Source of the DNA: Anarhynchus alexandrinus
Taxonomy: Eukaryota > Chordata > Aves > Charadriiformes > Charadriidae
Direction of reading: 5' to 3'
DNA: 64,000 bases
Assembly (NCBI GenBank): GCA_008711295.1
Contig: VUYV01000090.1
Location: forward strand, 2,596,917 to 2,660,916
Shown piece after piece: positions 48,304 through 63,268 of this stretch (positions are counted from its first letter, which is position 1; each line of letters opens with the position of its first letter). The notes beneath the pieces were generated by a model, which did not search any database, was not told the origin of the DNA, and saw only the letters and a list, made by a program, of their open reading frames with translations. The translations under genes were made by a program, and so were the position numbers.

Positions 48304-51300
48304 GCAACACAAAAACAGTAGAAGGTTACATTCTCTCCAAAAGATTTCTTCCACACGTTAACCTAGTAAGATTACTTGGAATTAGCTGGTCTGTAGAAAG
48401 TATTCCTCTGACCCTCCATTCTTCTCCTTTTTTCTGTTCTCTTCTTTGCAGTTGGGAAGGTACCCAGAAATGGGCTCTTGCCCACTTTGATCACATCGTC
48501 ACTTCAGAATCAAACAACAAAGTCAGCACTATTGGCAAAGAAAAGAATATAACATTTCAAGAGAGAGTAATCTTACTTGCAAACCCTCATCAATCCCATT
48601 TGTATTGCTTGTTTGCATTCTGGAAACAACACTTCCATGTTGCCTCTATACCCTTGCAACAGGGTTGCAATAATCTTCAGGTGTCATTATCTTTGTAAAT
48701 TAATGCTTTTTATTCATAAATAAAAGTGGGGTTGATAAAGAATGCTAGCAAAGCGAGCAAAATAAGCCACCTTTGAATCAGAAGTATTCCGGTCATCATT
48801 ATCCTAAGACACTGTATTAAAGGCTTTCTCCTATATTCATCTTAGCACTGTAAACAAGAGGTATCTGCTTCCAGAGAGCCATGGAATGAAGGTACCACAA
48901 TATTAGCAGTATCACAGCAAGTAACAGACAAGCTCTGATGTGACAGAATAATAACAGAAAATACATCTATTTCAGGGAGAAAACATACTAATTTGTAGTC
49001 AACTCCACACGGTGAAGAGATACTGAAAACAACTCCTTAAACCAGCTTCCTAAGAAAGATATTAGGATATTAGCTTACTGGCTCTTTTTCCTGAGAGACA
49101 CAACCAAGTGCATTAGACAGAAGAATGATGAATGCTATTTTTGAAAAAGGGTAGTTAACTATTTCAACTGAAACTAGTAACACTTGGCTATTCATACAAA
49201 GCTTTACGTCTCACCTATGTCTCACAGCACTTTGCGAAAGTTGTGTTTTATAGTCCCTTTCAGCCAGGGAATTCAAAAGCAAAGCACTATCAAAGTGGGA
49301 TCACCTCTGAGGAAACACCAAAGGAGCAAAAAATGTGCCCAAACCGCTTCTGTTGCTGCCAAGAACATTCACCTCCTGTGTCCTCATCCATGCAAGTTCA
49401 CACCTGGAGGCAGGTGCATATCAGAGTTATAGAGGGAAGGGGTAAAGGTAAGCAGGCTGACTGGAATGAAGTGGTAAGGGGAAAAAAAGGGTCAGGAAAA
49501 CCTTGGAGGAAGTACAGTTTGATAGAACAGAATGTGGAAAGTTCACACAGTTGGGAGGGCCACAATCCAGAGGTAATGATAGTTCATTAACATTTATACA
49601 GACTGTGAACCACCGTGGGAAGTAGATCACAGATATGACAACCCTGCACTGCACTACAAAGTTCTAGTGGGGAATGTGGCATCTGTTGCACAATGAGCAA
49701 CATTTCACCACAATCTACACAAAGACAAAATAAAGAAGGATCTAACTGAAGCTACTAGGAAATTTAGTAGACAACAGGTAATTGTCTACACTACAGACTG
49801 GGGTTTGCTTTTCCCACAACTGCTAAATGAGAAAAGGCTCTACTTTGCTCCCAGCTAGTGGAAGACAGTTGAGGTCCACCTGTCTATATTAAGAAGTGTA
49901 TTGCATTCCCTTATGTCATTATTCTTCTACAGAGGTCAAGGAATGCAAGAAAAACTCTCTGCTGTGCAATTCACTAGAACAGACTACAGAGTTCCTCTTC
50001 CAAAATCCTTTAAGCAACAACTTTGCTTTGTATCCATCACTAGTAGAATCTATAATATACCATATGGAGCTCACAGTAGACACTGCATTGGCTCAGTTCC
50101 AGCAATTATCTGAAAAACACTGTTTCAGCCACTAAATCTACAGTTTTAATCAACTGACAAAACCAAATCATCCCAGCAGTGAGCCACTGTATCCTCAGTG
50201 TTTAGACCTCATGGAAACAGTGATTGCATCTGTCACCCCAAAAGACCTACTCTGTCTTAGACAGCTCTTCACCATCCCTAGAGTCAAAAAATTCACCCCT
50301 CTGAATTTAGACAAGTTTTTAAATATGGAACAGTGCCGCAGTTGTTGCTTATTTGGACCAGAATTCCTATGAACCATAAATGACAGGGTTTGAGACAGAA
50401 CCGTTATCTGTATCGTTTGGCTCCTAGATTGACCAGTGACTTCAATACTGCTCCTATGATACGTTTTATGGAAACCCTTCTGGTATAATTGAATTTCTTG
50501 GCCACCATTTCCTTCACACCAAGGAAAAAAAAAAAAAAAAGCTAAAAAAAATGATAGGGACCTAAGCAATGCAATTTCCAGATAATCTCACATGAACAAC
50601 AATGATGAAAAAATTTATTTCTAAGATCTTTAATTCTAGTCACCCTTAAGCCTTGCAAAACCAATTACACCCTAGAAAGAAAGCAAAATACAGTAGATCA
50701 GTTCATCTTTTCTATAGTAGATGTCTATTCTGTGCAATGCTCCCACCCTCCCACCTTCTTAGTAATGTGCGAAGGACTGCAATTTCCTGTTGTATCTATC
50801 CCAAGGAACACAAGTCCCTGCTAAGAAACACAAGTCTCCACTAAAAATCACTGTAACACATATGACCTTTAGAGAAACAGTGTGCAAGAGGCTTGAAGTG
50901 TTTAGTTACTCTCTAGCCACGTAGAATGTAGCACATAACATTGAAAACAGTCTTTTTACCAGACATTAATTCTATCACCTCACATTAGTTATATCACCAG
51001 ATATTTAACTCTGTCTGGCCAGACTCCCCTATGTCTTATCCCTGTGCAACCATTCACACTTATTCTAATTTAAAATAAAGAGTAGGTAAGGTGCCCATCC
51101 AGTACTGATGGGACACACAACATCCACCTTGTAATAGCACAAGGTGCTCTGCATTAAAGAATTTAAAAAAACCCAAACCCCAAATTCTTAAATATTGGTA
51201 TACTATCATAGACAAATTGATTAAAAATTAGCCAAAAACCTACTTGGAGAGAAATATTTTTGTCATAGCAAACTGTGCATTTAACCTGGAAGAAGTCTAA

Positions 51301-54300
51301 AACACATTGCTAAAAACAATCTTTCCAGAGCAGACACGAACGTTCCCGTACATTTCTGTTTACTTTTATTATTATTTGATCACTGTTGTCACCAAGAGCC
51401 ATAGTCACGGACCATGAAGTCACATCACTTATTACTTTAACTATTGAAAAATTAATATTTACTATGTAATTGAGCTTACCTGTACATTGTCAAAGGTAAT
51501 TGCCAAAGGTTTCAGGGCAGAAAACTGAACACTTGATGTCATCAAAAGTGAGATAAATGTCTGGTGTCTGCCCATAATACAGTGTAATTCAGTGCCATAT
51601 TTCTGCAGTTAACAATACTATGAAGAAAACAAACCATATTTGCCATAGAATTTCGCTTTGTATCCGATATCTTCACTTCCTGTCTTGTTTGCACCCTTCT
51701 GTTGCCTTGTATAAATGCACAGTATCCACGTCTTTATTTTTCTAAGGAGAATACATCTGGGGGTTTTGCCTTCCCATCAAGTTTGAACTGCCTTTAGTTT
51801 GGTAGAGTTAAGANCTCTACATTATTCAACAGTGTTTGACATGACTACAGAACTGGGAAAAAAACGTATCTTTGAAGTGCATGTGCTATCATACTGTGAC
51901 ATTATATTACCAGGTGGTGATAAAACATGACATTATGTGACATGATGATACACCTTTGTCACAGAGAATGTCAGCTGCTGTGGAATAGTATCACTTGCTG
52001 TTCTGAGAAAGAAAAATTCTAAGTTATCAGGAAACTTACAGGATGGCTGCATCCAGCATTGAAGAAAATTACTTGAAAATACTTTCAACTTCACTGCCCA
52101 GAGCATATATTAAATGCATTATCTGTATTGAGCTCTGCTGCAGCTCTAAATTTAGTGAAATGTGGTTTCCACTGAGGCTAATGAAACTGGTAATCCCTAT
52201 GGAGAGTGAAATTTCAGCATTTTCTTTATTCAGTGGCTTCTCATTTTCCAACTAGACCACCCCAGGCCATGATTTATCAAAGCTCAGAAGTTAAGGTTTG
52301 AGGGCCTTTTTAAATATGTGGATAGGAAACCTTTTTGGAAAACTTGGTGTTGAAGGAAGACGTGCTAATGATACTATCGCACTACTACAAACTCAGAACA
52401 AGGGTAGCAGGTACCTAGCCACTGAAATTGCCTTCTCTTGACTGAGACCTAAAATAGAAGTGTAATTAGCAGAAGCCTTTCAAAAGATGATTTTTTTTCC
52501 ACAAGAGGAAATACCTGTACTCCTATTTCAGTGGGATACGGAGCTGTAGTTCTGCATACTGCCAGGTCACATAGCAGTAAACCTTCCTTCTGGCTTAACT
52601 GTGGGCACAGAACCATAGTTCTGTTGAATTTGCTAGATGACACAACTTGGAGCTTATACAGGCTTCATGCTTTTGTGATAACTGTATGTCACTACAGAAA
52701 TACCTACTTCCCCCTAAAACTGGGGTGATACAGATAATCCATACTCAACCGGCATAAAGTCAGCAGGAGCAAAACTAGCCCGCCAAAAGTTTTCAGAGAA
52801 GCCTAAACTAGCCATGTGAATGGGGTTGTTTTGTCCTTTGGCCAGGGTGGTTTCCATCCAAGACTAAGAGCTCTAATGTTGGATTTACGGTATCATCATG
52901 TTATAGCTTGTACACAGATCCAAAGATCAAAACAACCCAAGCATTTGATGCTCAGTAAAAAGTTACGAAGATGGGACTCACCTCTAGATTAAGACAACTA
53001 AACATGGGGTTCTACGTGTGAGCTAGATGTCCTCACTCCCACTGTAGTTAGTGGAGATCTGATCAATATAGTTGATAGAATCCAAAAGCAATTCAGCTCA
53101 AAAGTCTGTTCTGAATTTGGCAGCTCATAAGGCCAGCATGGTTAACAGCACTGTTTCTGCAGTCAGTTTTACACAAATAAATGATACGTCTGTCAACCCA
53201 CTTCATTACTTTTGACGCCTGAACCCAAATGACCAAGGACCCATGCGTACCAGGATCAATCATACAGTTTTGTCACAAGGCTGAAATTCCCATATCTACA
53301 TACCATAAGGGCCACTCTACCTCCAGACTGATCACTATCTATACCTGTACTTCACCTCTATGTCACCTTCAAAGGTCCACTTAAAAGCAAATAAATCAGA
53401 AGGATAACAGTTTAGATTTGCTTTAACACCACAGGTCAAATGGTATAATCTCCTATCAGCATTAAGTCCTCTTGGAGAAACATATAATGGCATAATCTAC
53501 ACAAAGCACCTAAAATTACCTAAATGCCCAAGGTACTGAGCTGCCTGCTGAAACATATACTGATCCTATACATCCTCTAGGCAGCCTTTGCTGACTGACA
53601 CCTAAGAAATCCGGTATGGAATTTAAATCTCCCCCTACGCAGACTTCTCAAGCTCTCTGTCCGATAATTACACCTCAGCATTACAGCAAGGTTCAAGGAT
53701 CCTCTCACACATGACATTTAACTGAAAATGGTTCATGCCTCAGGGAAAGTTTGGATGAAGATGCTAAAGATATCCCCTGCAGATCAGCTTAAAAGCTTTT
53801 TAGCTTGGTTAATAGATGAGAGTCTGATTGTATTAGTATCAGCTAATTGATTTGGGGAACAAAAACCCATTGCCTTCGGTTTAGCCTGTCTTACAACTGC
53901 CCTATAGTTTGCTGGTAAAGCTGAATAGTCAGAGACCAAGTCTTACCAGATGCAGCAGAGACTGGAAATTGGATGTTTTCCAGCCCAGCAATTGGTATAG
54001 ATGCTATCTGGATTATGCAGTCCCTTATTAAGAAGTGTCAAGGATTAGCCAGAACTAAAAACACTTGTGGGATTAGGGATTTATTTATATGGGGACAATC
54101 AGGAAAGTGTATTAACTAAAAATGTTACTTTAAAGAGAAGCTGTAAAACTGCATTAAACCCTAATGTGGATGTTCTCCTTTAGAATTACATTTGAATGAT
54201 CTAACTTCACTGTAGAAGTAAATTAAATTAAATTAGGACCACTTGAATTCTGGATAAGAAGGTCCTTGGGGGTTTTAATGACGTTTAACTGATCTATTTC

Positions 54301-57300
54301 TAAGTCACATCTTTAGTTGACTCACATTAATTTTCATGAATTGCTCCGTGCAGATAAGTCTCAAGTTCTGAAATGAGGAAATCCCACAAAAAGAAAAGTG
54401 ACTGCTAAATTAATGGCAACAAAGCACTTCTAAAAACAGTTGCAACACAGCTTATTCATCTGCAAAGGCAACAGTAAGTAATCACAATGACTCTGGATCT
54501 GCATACTGAAGGACAAGATTTAGTAACAGCTTCTTAAAGCTTCTTGTGACAACGCCCAAGTGAGGCTCCTTATATACTTCTCACATTGAAAACTGCTTGC
54601 TCTGTAATTGTTGTTTAGCTAGTTTTACACCCGGATTCTAGATTTTCAGAAACTCAAACCACTTTGGAACGCATTTAAGCCAAGGTTAAGATTTATAATT
54701 AAAGAGCTGTAAACTATTGACATGTCAGGAAAGCAGCTTTCTTTTGTCTTTTTTTCATTCCAAGTTCAACTGCTGGAGGCAAAAAGAACAACCAAAACTC
54801 AAAACTCTCTTTTCTTTTTTTTTGCATTTCTGTAATCTATGTAATCCATGGTTGACAACTTCTACCCAATCTATTTCTTGTACGGTATTAGAAAGCCAAA
54901 GGGACAAATGGCATTACTGACCTTTTTGCTTTATGGATATTCAATATCCTGTTTCCACAGGGCAAGGAACAACATGGCTCTATAATATTATTGATATTTG
55001 TGTCAAATTATGCACCAGTTAGTTTGTTGTAAATTCAGCTAATTTGCTATTGTCATCCTTCTGTTGCACATTTAGAGTGCCTTCTGTGCTTTTACTGTCT
55101 ATAGAACAATGCTATTACAGATACTCATATTTGGGGTGTGCACAAGACTTCATTCCCTCATGCAAGGTTTCTCCTTTTCCTTAAGAAGGATCATATAAGA
55201 ATATACATTTAAATTTTAATACCGGGCATTATAAATAGGTTGTTCCTTACAGTGAGATAGTTCCTCAAGTCCCTCTCATGACATGAGCAGTAATGAGCAA
55301 ATTATCACTGTAGACAGGTTGCAGTTATTGCTGTTCAGAGAATATCCCTATACTAGAGGTTAAAAAAAAGGCTGGAACCAGACTAAAAGATGCTGAAGGT
55401 TCAAATTCTTTTGTATTCAGCACTGTCAGCAGCTAAAGGTAAAAACATCTGTATTGTGCCTCAAAAGAGGCAAAGTCAAAGACTTTCTTTGTGTAACAGG
55501 ATAATCTGTGAAGGCCTGACCTCTGTTGCTAATAGCAAACACATATTTGGATTAAAATGTAGGTGTTAAAATATCCTTCTCTTGAACACATGCACCTAAA
55601 AGGATGTTATGTTTAATTTAGGCCTTTTGGGAGGCTTACTTTTTTCAGATTTTATTTTACTGATGTCTTGGTATATTTGCAAAAATAAAGTACAACATGT
55701 TGCTTCAGTAGCAACCAAGTTTCAAAAAATCAAGATGGATTTGGTGTTTTCTCCTCACTTGAAAGAATAAAAGAAAAAGCTACTTTGTACCAAAAACCAA
55801 AGACATTTCATTATTGTCATTATGATCTGAAACAACATTCATGCGACCAGAGCTGTTAAAGAAGCAGAAAAACTAAAAAGTTGTAATAAAGTTGTAATAA
55901 AGCTTAGCCTAGCACCTTTACCTTTTTCCATTATGAAATTGACTTGAGCATTTTGATTAATAATTCCTGATGTTTTACCCATTACATCATCATTTTCAAT
56001 AGAAAGGGAACATAACTTGCCTATTTCAGAGCACTGAACAAACCAACAAAAATGCAGGGAAGGTTGCATTTATGAACAAGGTAGAGAATGTAATCTGTCT
56101 CTCGACTTTCTGGAAAACACAAGGGGCTGAAACCAGAGCAGCTAAGGGGAGGAAAGTGTGCAAGCTTTAAAACTGAAGAGGAAGACGATTTAACCTGGAC
56201 TTCCCCAGTGTTTGTGAAATGCTAACATCCAAGCAGATATTTAAATGAAAAAACAACCCTACTTCTCAACTATTCCAGGGTGACAGGGATTGCAAAAGTT
56301 CAGAGAGTGTGGTTCTGAGATTCTGGTATGCTGTTGCCCATCAAATACTCCTGATTTTATTTTCAACTGTGAAAGGCAAAATCAATTATTTCTTTTTGAA
56401 GCCCTGAACTAGTAATGGCTTAAGCATATACCTAAATCCTTCTCATTTCTAAAATACCATATGTTTTTCAGGAATGTGATTGTCTTTTTGTTATGTGTTT
56501 GTGCAGACTCTTCCATGACAAATATAACAAAATTGCAAAAGCCTGCCTGGTTCAGCAAAAAAACCCACCCTGCTTTCTGCTGACTTAACGAGCTGAATCA
56601 GCTCATGAGTGGTTGAACAAGTAACAGTGCCTATAAGAAAAGAGGTTGGACCATGGGGCAGAAGTAAGGGAGGGCAGAAGAGGAAGTAGGGAAGAACAGA
56701 ACCTGAAATCCTCCTTTCAGGAGCAGCAAACTGTTAAATGGGCTCAGAGATCTCATCTCTTTGCAGGTCTACAGACCCAAGTACAATGCCTGAAAATAGG
56801 CAAGCCTCTTTGCCTTTTCCTCTTCCTTTGCTTCCCAGGGGCACAGTTCTGCTAAATGTGTAAAAAGAGCTGTTAAATCTTGTAAGATTTAGCAAAAAAC
56901 TTTTTTTTTTTTGATGTTCAAGTATTTGTAGTAGCTCCAGTGCATTAAACACAGTCTTATAGGGAAAGTCCTACCTAGTTAATAATAACCCTGATGCTTT
57001 CTCATGCTAGTCAAGAGTATTAAGTCTCCAGACAAGACATTTTTGTAAGGCTTTTCAAAAAGCAAAATCTTTTGCTGTAAAAATAAAAACAATATATTTT
57101 CAGTTTCCATCCTCTCAAAGAACAGCTTGTGCAGTTAAACTTGAGTCCTTTCCAAGTACCTTCTTTTGACTACACATCACACTCCAAAATTTAAAAGAAA
57201 AAAAAAAGTTCTCCTCTATGAAAGTCAACATTAAAAGCTTTTAATAAAAAAAAACGTTTTACAACTTTAACCGTGAAACTGCTATTGGAAGGCTATATTC

Positions 57301-60300
57301 TCCAGATGCACTGCAAAATATTTGGGGGGAGAGGTACAGAAATTTGTCTGGATTTTTCTGTAAATAATTATCAACATGCACTGGCAGACTTTGCTGGAAC
57401 GCACTAAAATGCAGTAAAGAAAAAATGTTGCCATTTTCTATCTATATTTAAATTAGACCTTTGTTCAAAAGCCCATTTCAGATCAGAATTTTTTTTCTCT
57501 AAAACCAACATTGGAAGAGATGAACTATTTAAAAAAAAAATCCCCCCAAATGAAAAAGAAGATTATCCAATTTTATTTTCTACCCAGTTTTGATTAAAAC
57601 TCAGTGATAAAAACCCTCATATGCTATCCTATGTAATAAATTGATATATAAGCAACACCTGCAAAAATTCTAAAAATATAACCATCTTTCAATGTATATT
57701 AAATATCACACACCAAAATCTTCAGCCTTCTACTGTGAAATAATACAAGTACACGTACCACAAGGTCCCACGTGACAGTCTTTCATACTGCCTTCTGCTC
57801 TTTTCCTGCACTAGAAATACTCTCGTGACAGGCTGTTTCACAAAATTTGTCATAAATGGATAAAATTGATGGTATTTTCATTCTGAATGTTACATCTACA
57901 CACCCACAAATACACCAGTAGATTTTTTTACTGTGGTTTTATTTAAGCAGTAATGTATACCCGTTTGCTAAATCTTCCCATTGATTGGAGAAAGTCAAAC
58001 ATGTGTGTGTGGAGGAAATGTAAGTGTAGGAGGGAAGGAAGGCAGAACCAAATGTGTACTCCTGCATACAAAAGATGGCGGTAGCAAGTTGGGGGTGTAA
58101 CATATGATGGAACACTGCTCTTAACTTAATTTTAACATTCTTTTGGACTAGGCAATTCACCACACTTATACCACTAAGATTCTTCAGCCATTTGCAAGCA
58201 AGCACAAGAATGTAAGAATAGAAGAGTGGTAGGAAGGGACTACAATTAGAGGGAATGCATGGATAAATCAGCAGATAACAAGCAGGAATATAGAGATGGT
58301 TGATGGACAATAAGTGAGAAGAAAGGAAAAGTAGAGCAGCTAGAGACTGAGGCTGGCCTGCTGAGCTCTGCAGCAGTGGGACTGTGGCTGCAGGATGGGT
58401 GGAGCGTACACTGGGTATGGTATGAAACAGCTGGAGACTGAAGAACAGAATGCACACATGAGGAAACGCCATCTTACTCGAATGTAGACACCCTGTCAAT
58501 TACCCTCCTCAGTTCCTATTTTCAGAGTAATACTTGATTCCCCTGTTGAAAGTAACAGAAGAGGCAGGTGTGCCCGGAACCTTTGGAAATTAGAGTTGGA
58601 CAACCAAGAATTCAAAGACCAACAATTATGGATACTTTCCAAAGGCTGGCTGTTGAAGATCCTCTGTCTCAGCTTATCTCTAAAATGGAGATACGGTAAC
58701 TAGCTAGCCTACAGAAGATATCGAGTTGTTGGCAGCAAAGCTCTTTTCAACACATGGGGTAATATAAAAGTGTTAAATATTATTGTTACTACTACTAAGA
58801 AAAAAACAATATAGTATTGAACAAAGGGCAGCACACTGTAATATTGTTATATCCCACTTGAAAAAATATCTTTTTCTGTCAATGGCAATAAAAATACACT
58901 ATAAAAATGAAAACTTGCAAGAATAAATCTCAGATAAGTAATCTAAGGAGGGTGTGAGTGATATAAGAAATTGGCATTAGTTTGCTTGATTGCTTTTATG
59001 CTAAATGACTTGGGGATTGGGCTGAATACTCTAGACTGTTGTAAGATTCTCTTTTAAGGTTGATTTGTCCAAATCCATTCCTCTGTCAAAATTTGGCCAT
59101 TTATGCATCCATTGGGGAGAGAAATCAAATGTTATAATCTCTCAAGGCAGTGATGTAACTCCGGTATTGTATTTTTTTTCAGTTTGAAGCCACCACAGAC
59201 GACTTAGATGTTGTGAATCTCTTTATTGCCTCCACGGGTGTCTGGACACACCGAACTTTCTTTACTGTATACAACTTTGAGTGGAATAAAGAATATGCTG
59301 GTTTGCCATGAGGCAGCATAGCTTGTGTGTACATATCCAAGCTGATATAACTAACCTCTTTGGCGATTGACAAAATTCCAGCCCAAAGCAGGATGAGGCT
59401 CAGAAAGACTGTTAAATCCTAAATACATCAAACAGCCTAAATAGACCTCCAGACCCATGTCTGGCTACACTCTGCTTGGTACCCAAGCTAGCTGTTTTAA
59501 AGCCAGCTCAGGTGTATCACCAGGAGCTATAGCTGCATCGCTAGATTGCGGTGTAGATGTATGATATGAGAGATGACCGTAGATATTCATCAGCTTTAAA
59601 AATTAAAAAATGCTTAGGATGAGAGCAGGAAAGAGACAAAGACAAATCTTTAAAGGAAATAAGATTTTACTTTCTGGAGATCGCCATTTGGACATAAAGA
59701 CCGATTAATGACAATTTAGTAATGTTTTTAGCTCACATTTGCTCAGGGTGGTTTTGGCTCCTACCAGTGCTGGTTATCCAGTAACTTCCTAACCAGGGAA
59801 ATATGTGACATTTCCTCAGTCATCTGAAGCTTTGGCAGGAAGATTTCTCGCAAGAAAATGATCCCAGTCCAAGAGGTTCTTCTCAACAATGCCACACAAA
59901 TTTTGAAGATTTCTGTTTTTAGCTTCCCCGGCAACAAGCTTGCTGATTTGCTTATTTTGCTCAGCAACTTCAACGAGCAAAAGTAGTAAAAGGCTCCTCA
60001 GATGGGAGCAGCACTTTCTTATGGATTCATTTTTACCTCACTTCATGTTTTTACTTTTACTTTCTTTAAGCAAAATATTCCCACAGGCATCCTATGTATA
60101 AAACCAAAGTCCTTAGAAAAGAATGTAGACAAATGTCCAATCCAGCTTATTTTAAAGCCATTAAGTACTTAAAACATTTTAGCATGGGCATAAGTCCCAT
60201 CAATATTTTTGGGAAGGGAGGAGAGCAAGTCTGTGTCTTAACGCTTTTATCATTATAGAGGGAAAAAGTCAGGAACTTGCTGTATGTAATTAAGGCATGA

Positions 60301-62935
60301 AGGCCATAAGAGTTTCAAATCCCTTTTTTGGTCATGAACTGATTTACAGCTATGTAGGCAATCATGTTATTTCATTAAGATGCCATTCATTAAGGAACTT
60401 AAGCCTGCCAAATTGTAACCATGAATAATTCTATTACCAAGACTAGAAATATTGGAAGTCTTTTATCTATTGGGATTCTAGCTATTCAGAAAATGAATAA
60501 AAGTTTTATTTATAAACTTTAAATATTAAATACATATATATAATTTTTAAATTAGAGAGAATTCTATCTTTAGTTTGATATTAATTGCTTTAGCAAGCTA
60601 TATTTTTAGGCTTATTTACTTAAACTGGCCTGTTTTCAGTTCTGAGATTTCTATTAATCATCATCTCATTGTACACCCTGACAGAGCAAGTCATTGTTGC
60701 CACATAAGTTGTCCCAAAGAGGTGAGGAACCATTGTATTTATGGGCAAATAGGTGTGCTACAGTGTTTTAAAACACTAGAAATTACTTCTGTTCATCTTC
60801 TAGCAGGAACAGTAACCGTTTCACCAAAGGGTGAAACAAAGTGAAAGTGAATGTTAGCTTTTTGTGCCTCTATAATCTTCTTCTTTACTTGTTCATTTAA
60901 TCTCTCTAAAAGATTAAAGATCAAGACCTGTGTAATTTGTTTCAATGATAACATTGTTAGTTCAGAAGTAATACCTATAAAGATCTGCAGTGCTTGGCAG
61001 CAAGAATTACCAAGGACAGTAGCAAAGACACGTAGACATGAATTTAAAATAAAGAAATACAATTTACAAATCTCATTTTGCTTACTCTTTTGTTTACCTA
61101 TCATTGCAATTAGCAGTACATTGAATAGCTGTGATAAGAATTTATGGTAATAAGAGAAGCTTTTTTTTTTTTTTTAAGTCAGGATGTATTTGTAAGAATT
61201 TGTTTCAATAGTATATCCTCTCACTCTTCAGGGGGGCTCCTTACTGCAACAAAATATATATGAAACCATAATTGCAAAACTGGAACATTTTTTAAGGCAC
61301 TTGGGTATATACAGCATTGGACTGGAAAATACTTTAAATTTTTTTCTCTCTCCCTAGCCCAGAAAAGATCAGATAACAAATTGGTGTCCTTTAAAATATA
61401 CCTATATTCATCCACCTATCTATATATGCATGCTAAATATAAAGTAAAATATAATGAAATATTTTTTAATAAGTTGTTCAATAACTTCTCTAAGGAAGCA
61501 GACAAAATCCTGTTATTTGCAGAGATATTTAAAAATAAATTGCATAAACCACTGGAAAAGTTTATGTTAGAGAACCATTTTGCAGTGGCAAGGCAATGAA
61601 CTATGTAACCTAATAGGTCTTTCCTATCTAGATTCTGTCATTCATATAGCACATGAAAATGACCAATGACCTTTTTTTTTTTTTAACCAATAAAATGAAT
61701 AACACTATCTTATAAAAACTCTGCCCTTCATTATTCTGGGAGACAATATGGTTGAGAAGCCTGACAAGTCCACTAATGGTTCTAAAATTGCAACAAAATA
61801 AAATAAATTATTTAGATTTAAGTACCATTTCACAAGTACTGTATCACACTTATACTTCTAAAATACTACACTTTCTGACATGTTTACATTTGATCGTGAT
61901 TGAACTTGCTGTATGCCCAGAGCAAAGTGAAACAGTAAAGTCATACAGGTAAACAAAGGGTATGCAACAAGTACTTAAGCCCGATTTGAGCCGTAAATCT
62001 ACTAGTCAAGTTAGAGCAATAAATGACTGATCACATCAGTGAGAATTCCTGAGAATTTCAGGAATTCTGGAGTCCTCCTAGCCTAACTTGAGATATTTAC
62101 CACAATGCCTAAAATTAACATTGTCACCTTGAGCTCCACCTACAGCCACTCCTGAGACAGCTGCTCTGCCATGCAATTCAGACCACCTACAATCTGAAAG
62201 AAAAAAAAGAGACCGAGCAGGGAGCCTCAGTTCTCGATCCCTGCCTCAACAGGGAGTGTTTGAGACACTCCTTGGAGCCCAATTGCAAATCCTTCCTTGG
62301 AAACATCAGCAGCTAACGCTCTGCATGACCCCTGCTACTCACAGCAGAGAGCTGCGGCTGACCCTGTAGTGACATGCAGCCCCAGCTATTGCTTTCTCCT
62401 CTCCCCAGGGAGCAGAAGGGTCATATACTAGAACCATACAGAGTTTCCTATGGGACTGAAAGAATAGTAAATTGGCTGTTCACTGGCTATGCCTACCTGC
62501 TAGTCCTTATTACAGTTGGGTGAACCTTGAGTAACTTTGGAAACCTCACATGCTCACCTCCCTCAGGATACATCTCATGCACCTTCTCAAGAGCATATAC
62601 ACCCCCGTCACCAAAAATAAAAATCTGAGATCCACTTCTTGGGCTGATTCTTCCAGAGCAAATTATGAATAGTTCTTACTGACAAGAGTGGCTTAATCCT
62701 GTTTGCAGAGTGATGATAGAATTTCTTGAGCACAATGACTAGTATTATACTGGATGGGAGTAGGAGGGCAGGTGATGTCTCGCACTTTCTCTGTGCTTAT
62801 GCAACAGCACGGAACAGTGCACAAATCCAGCCCGTAGGCTGTTGAAAAGTATCTTATTACTGTCCAGCATTTTATAAATTCTCAATAAAATAGTAACATC
62901 AATATATAGCATGATACACCTACCAAATGGAACTT
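48304..62935. other. Unassigned AT-rich non-coding DNA
   Basis: About 14.6 kb without a recognisable gene or repeat family. It contains a single ambiguous base at 51814 and homopolymer runs: A16 at 50525-50540, T15 at 61161-61175, T13 at 61672-61684. An AGTTGTAATAA doublet lies near 55880-55900, and a GC-richer patch at about 62215-62410. A splice-acceptor-preceded open segment is at 59183-59311 (see findings). The 186-codon minus-strand frame at 57939-58499 lies opposite a purine-rich stretch and shows no family features. Confidence 0.5.
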
Positions 62936-62981
62936 TGGGGGAGGGAGGGAAGAAAGGAGGAAGGGAGGGAGGAAAGGGAAA
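62936..62981 (+). repeat. Purine-only GGGA/GGAA tract
   Basis: About 45 bases of nearly pure G and A contain six runs of three or more G in two clusters, separated by about 13 bases. Such tracts can form triplexes or, with a long loop, a G-quadruplex, and are common neutral simple repeats in vertebrates. Confidence 0.85.
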
Positions 62982-63158
62982 GATATTTATGGCACGCTGC
63001 TTACATCTGGGTTGCTGAACAGCAGAATTGTATTAAAACTGCATTCAAGGGAAACGTATACTAAGAAGTACATATAGGAAGGAAAAATATTTCCACCAAA
63101 CCTAGTAACAATGCTCATATATTTAGATATATTTTTCTTTGGGCGCATTAAATTCTCT
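62982..63158. other. Unassigned non-coding DNA
   Basis: Nothing recognised. Confidence 0.5.
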
Positions 63159-63268
63159 AGGGACCCAATTCAGCAAAACACTTCAGCATAAGATTCGCCC
63201 TACGCACTTTAATGGAGCTATTCACGTGCTTACAGAGAAATAGTAGCTTAAGTGCTCAACTTAAGGCT
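63159..63268. repeat. Relic of an ancient palindrome-like amniote interspersed repeat
   Basis: The order CCAATTCAGCAAAACACTTC, then ACTTTAATGGAGCTATTCAC, then GTGCTTACAGAG and CTTAAGTGCTCAACTTAAGG matches a repeat pattern I associate with reptile and bird genomes. There, two inverted arms of the type CAGCAAAGCACTTAAGCA flank a centre of the type CCATTGACTTCAATGG. I cannot give it a reliable family name. The copy is decayed and has lost most of its arm symmetry. Confidence 0.45.

Noticed and set aside
48078..48698. Plus-strand open frame of 206 codons
   Set aside because: It is held open partly by the A/C-only tract, which cannot encode a stop. The central part is low-complexity Lys/Thr/Pro/Asn/Gln.
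49210..49275. TCTCACAGCACTTTGCGAAAG resembling the start of an L3/MIR-like tail
   Set aside because: Only one short block matches and the following expected blocks are missing.
57939..58499. Minus-strand open frame of 186 codons
   Set aside because: It lies opposite a purine-rich plus strand, which depletes stop codons. The product is a Leu/Ser/Pro-rich mix without domain, signal or repeat features, and an overlapping second frame is open as well.
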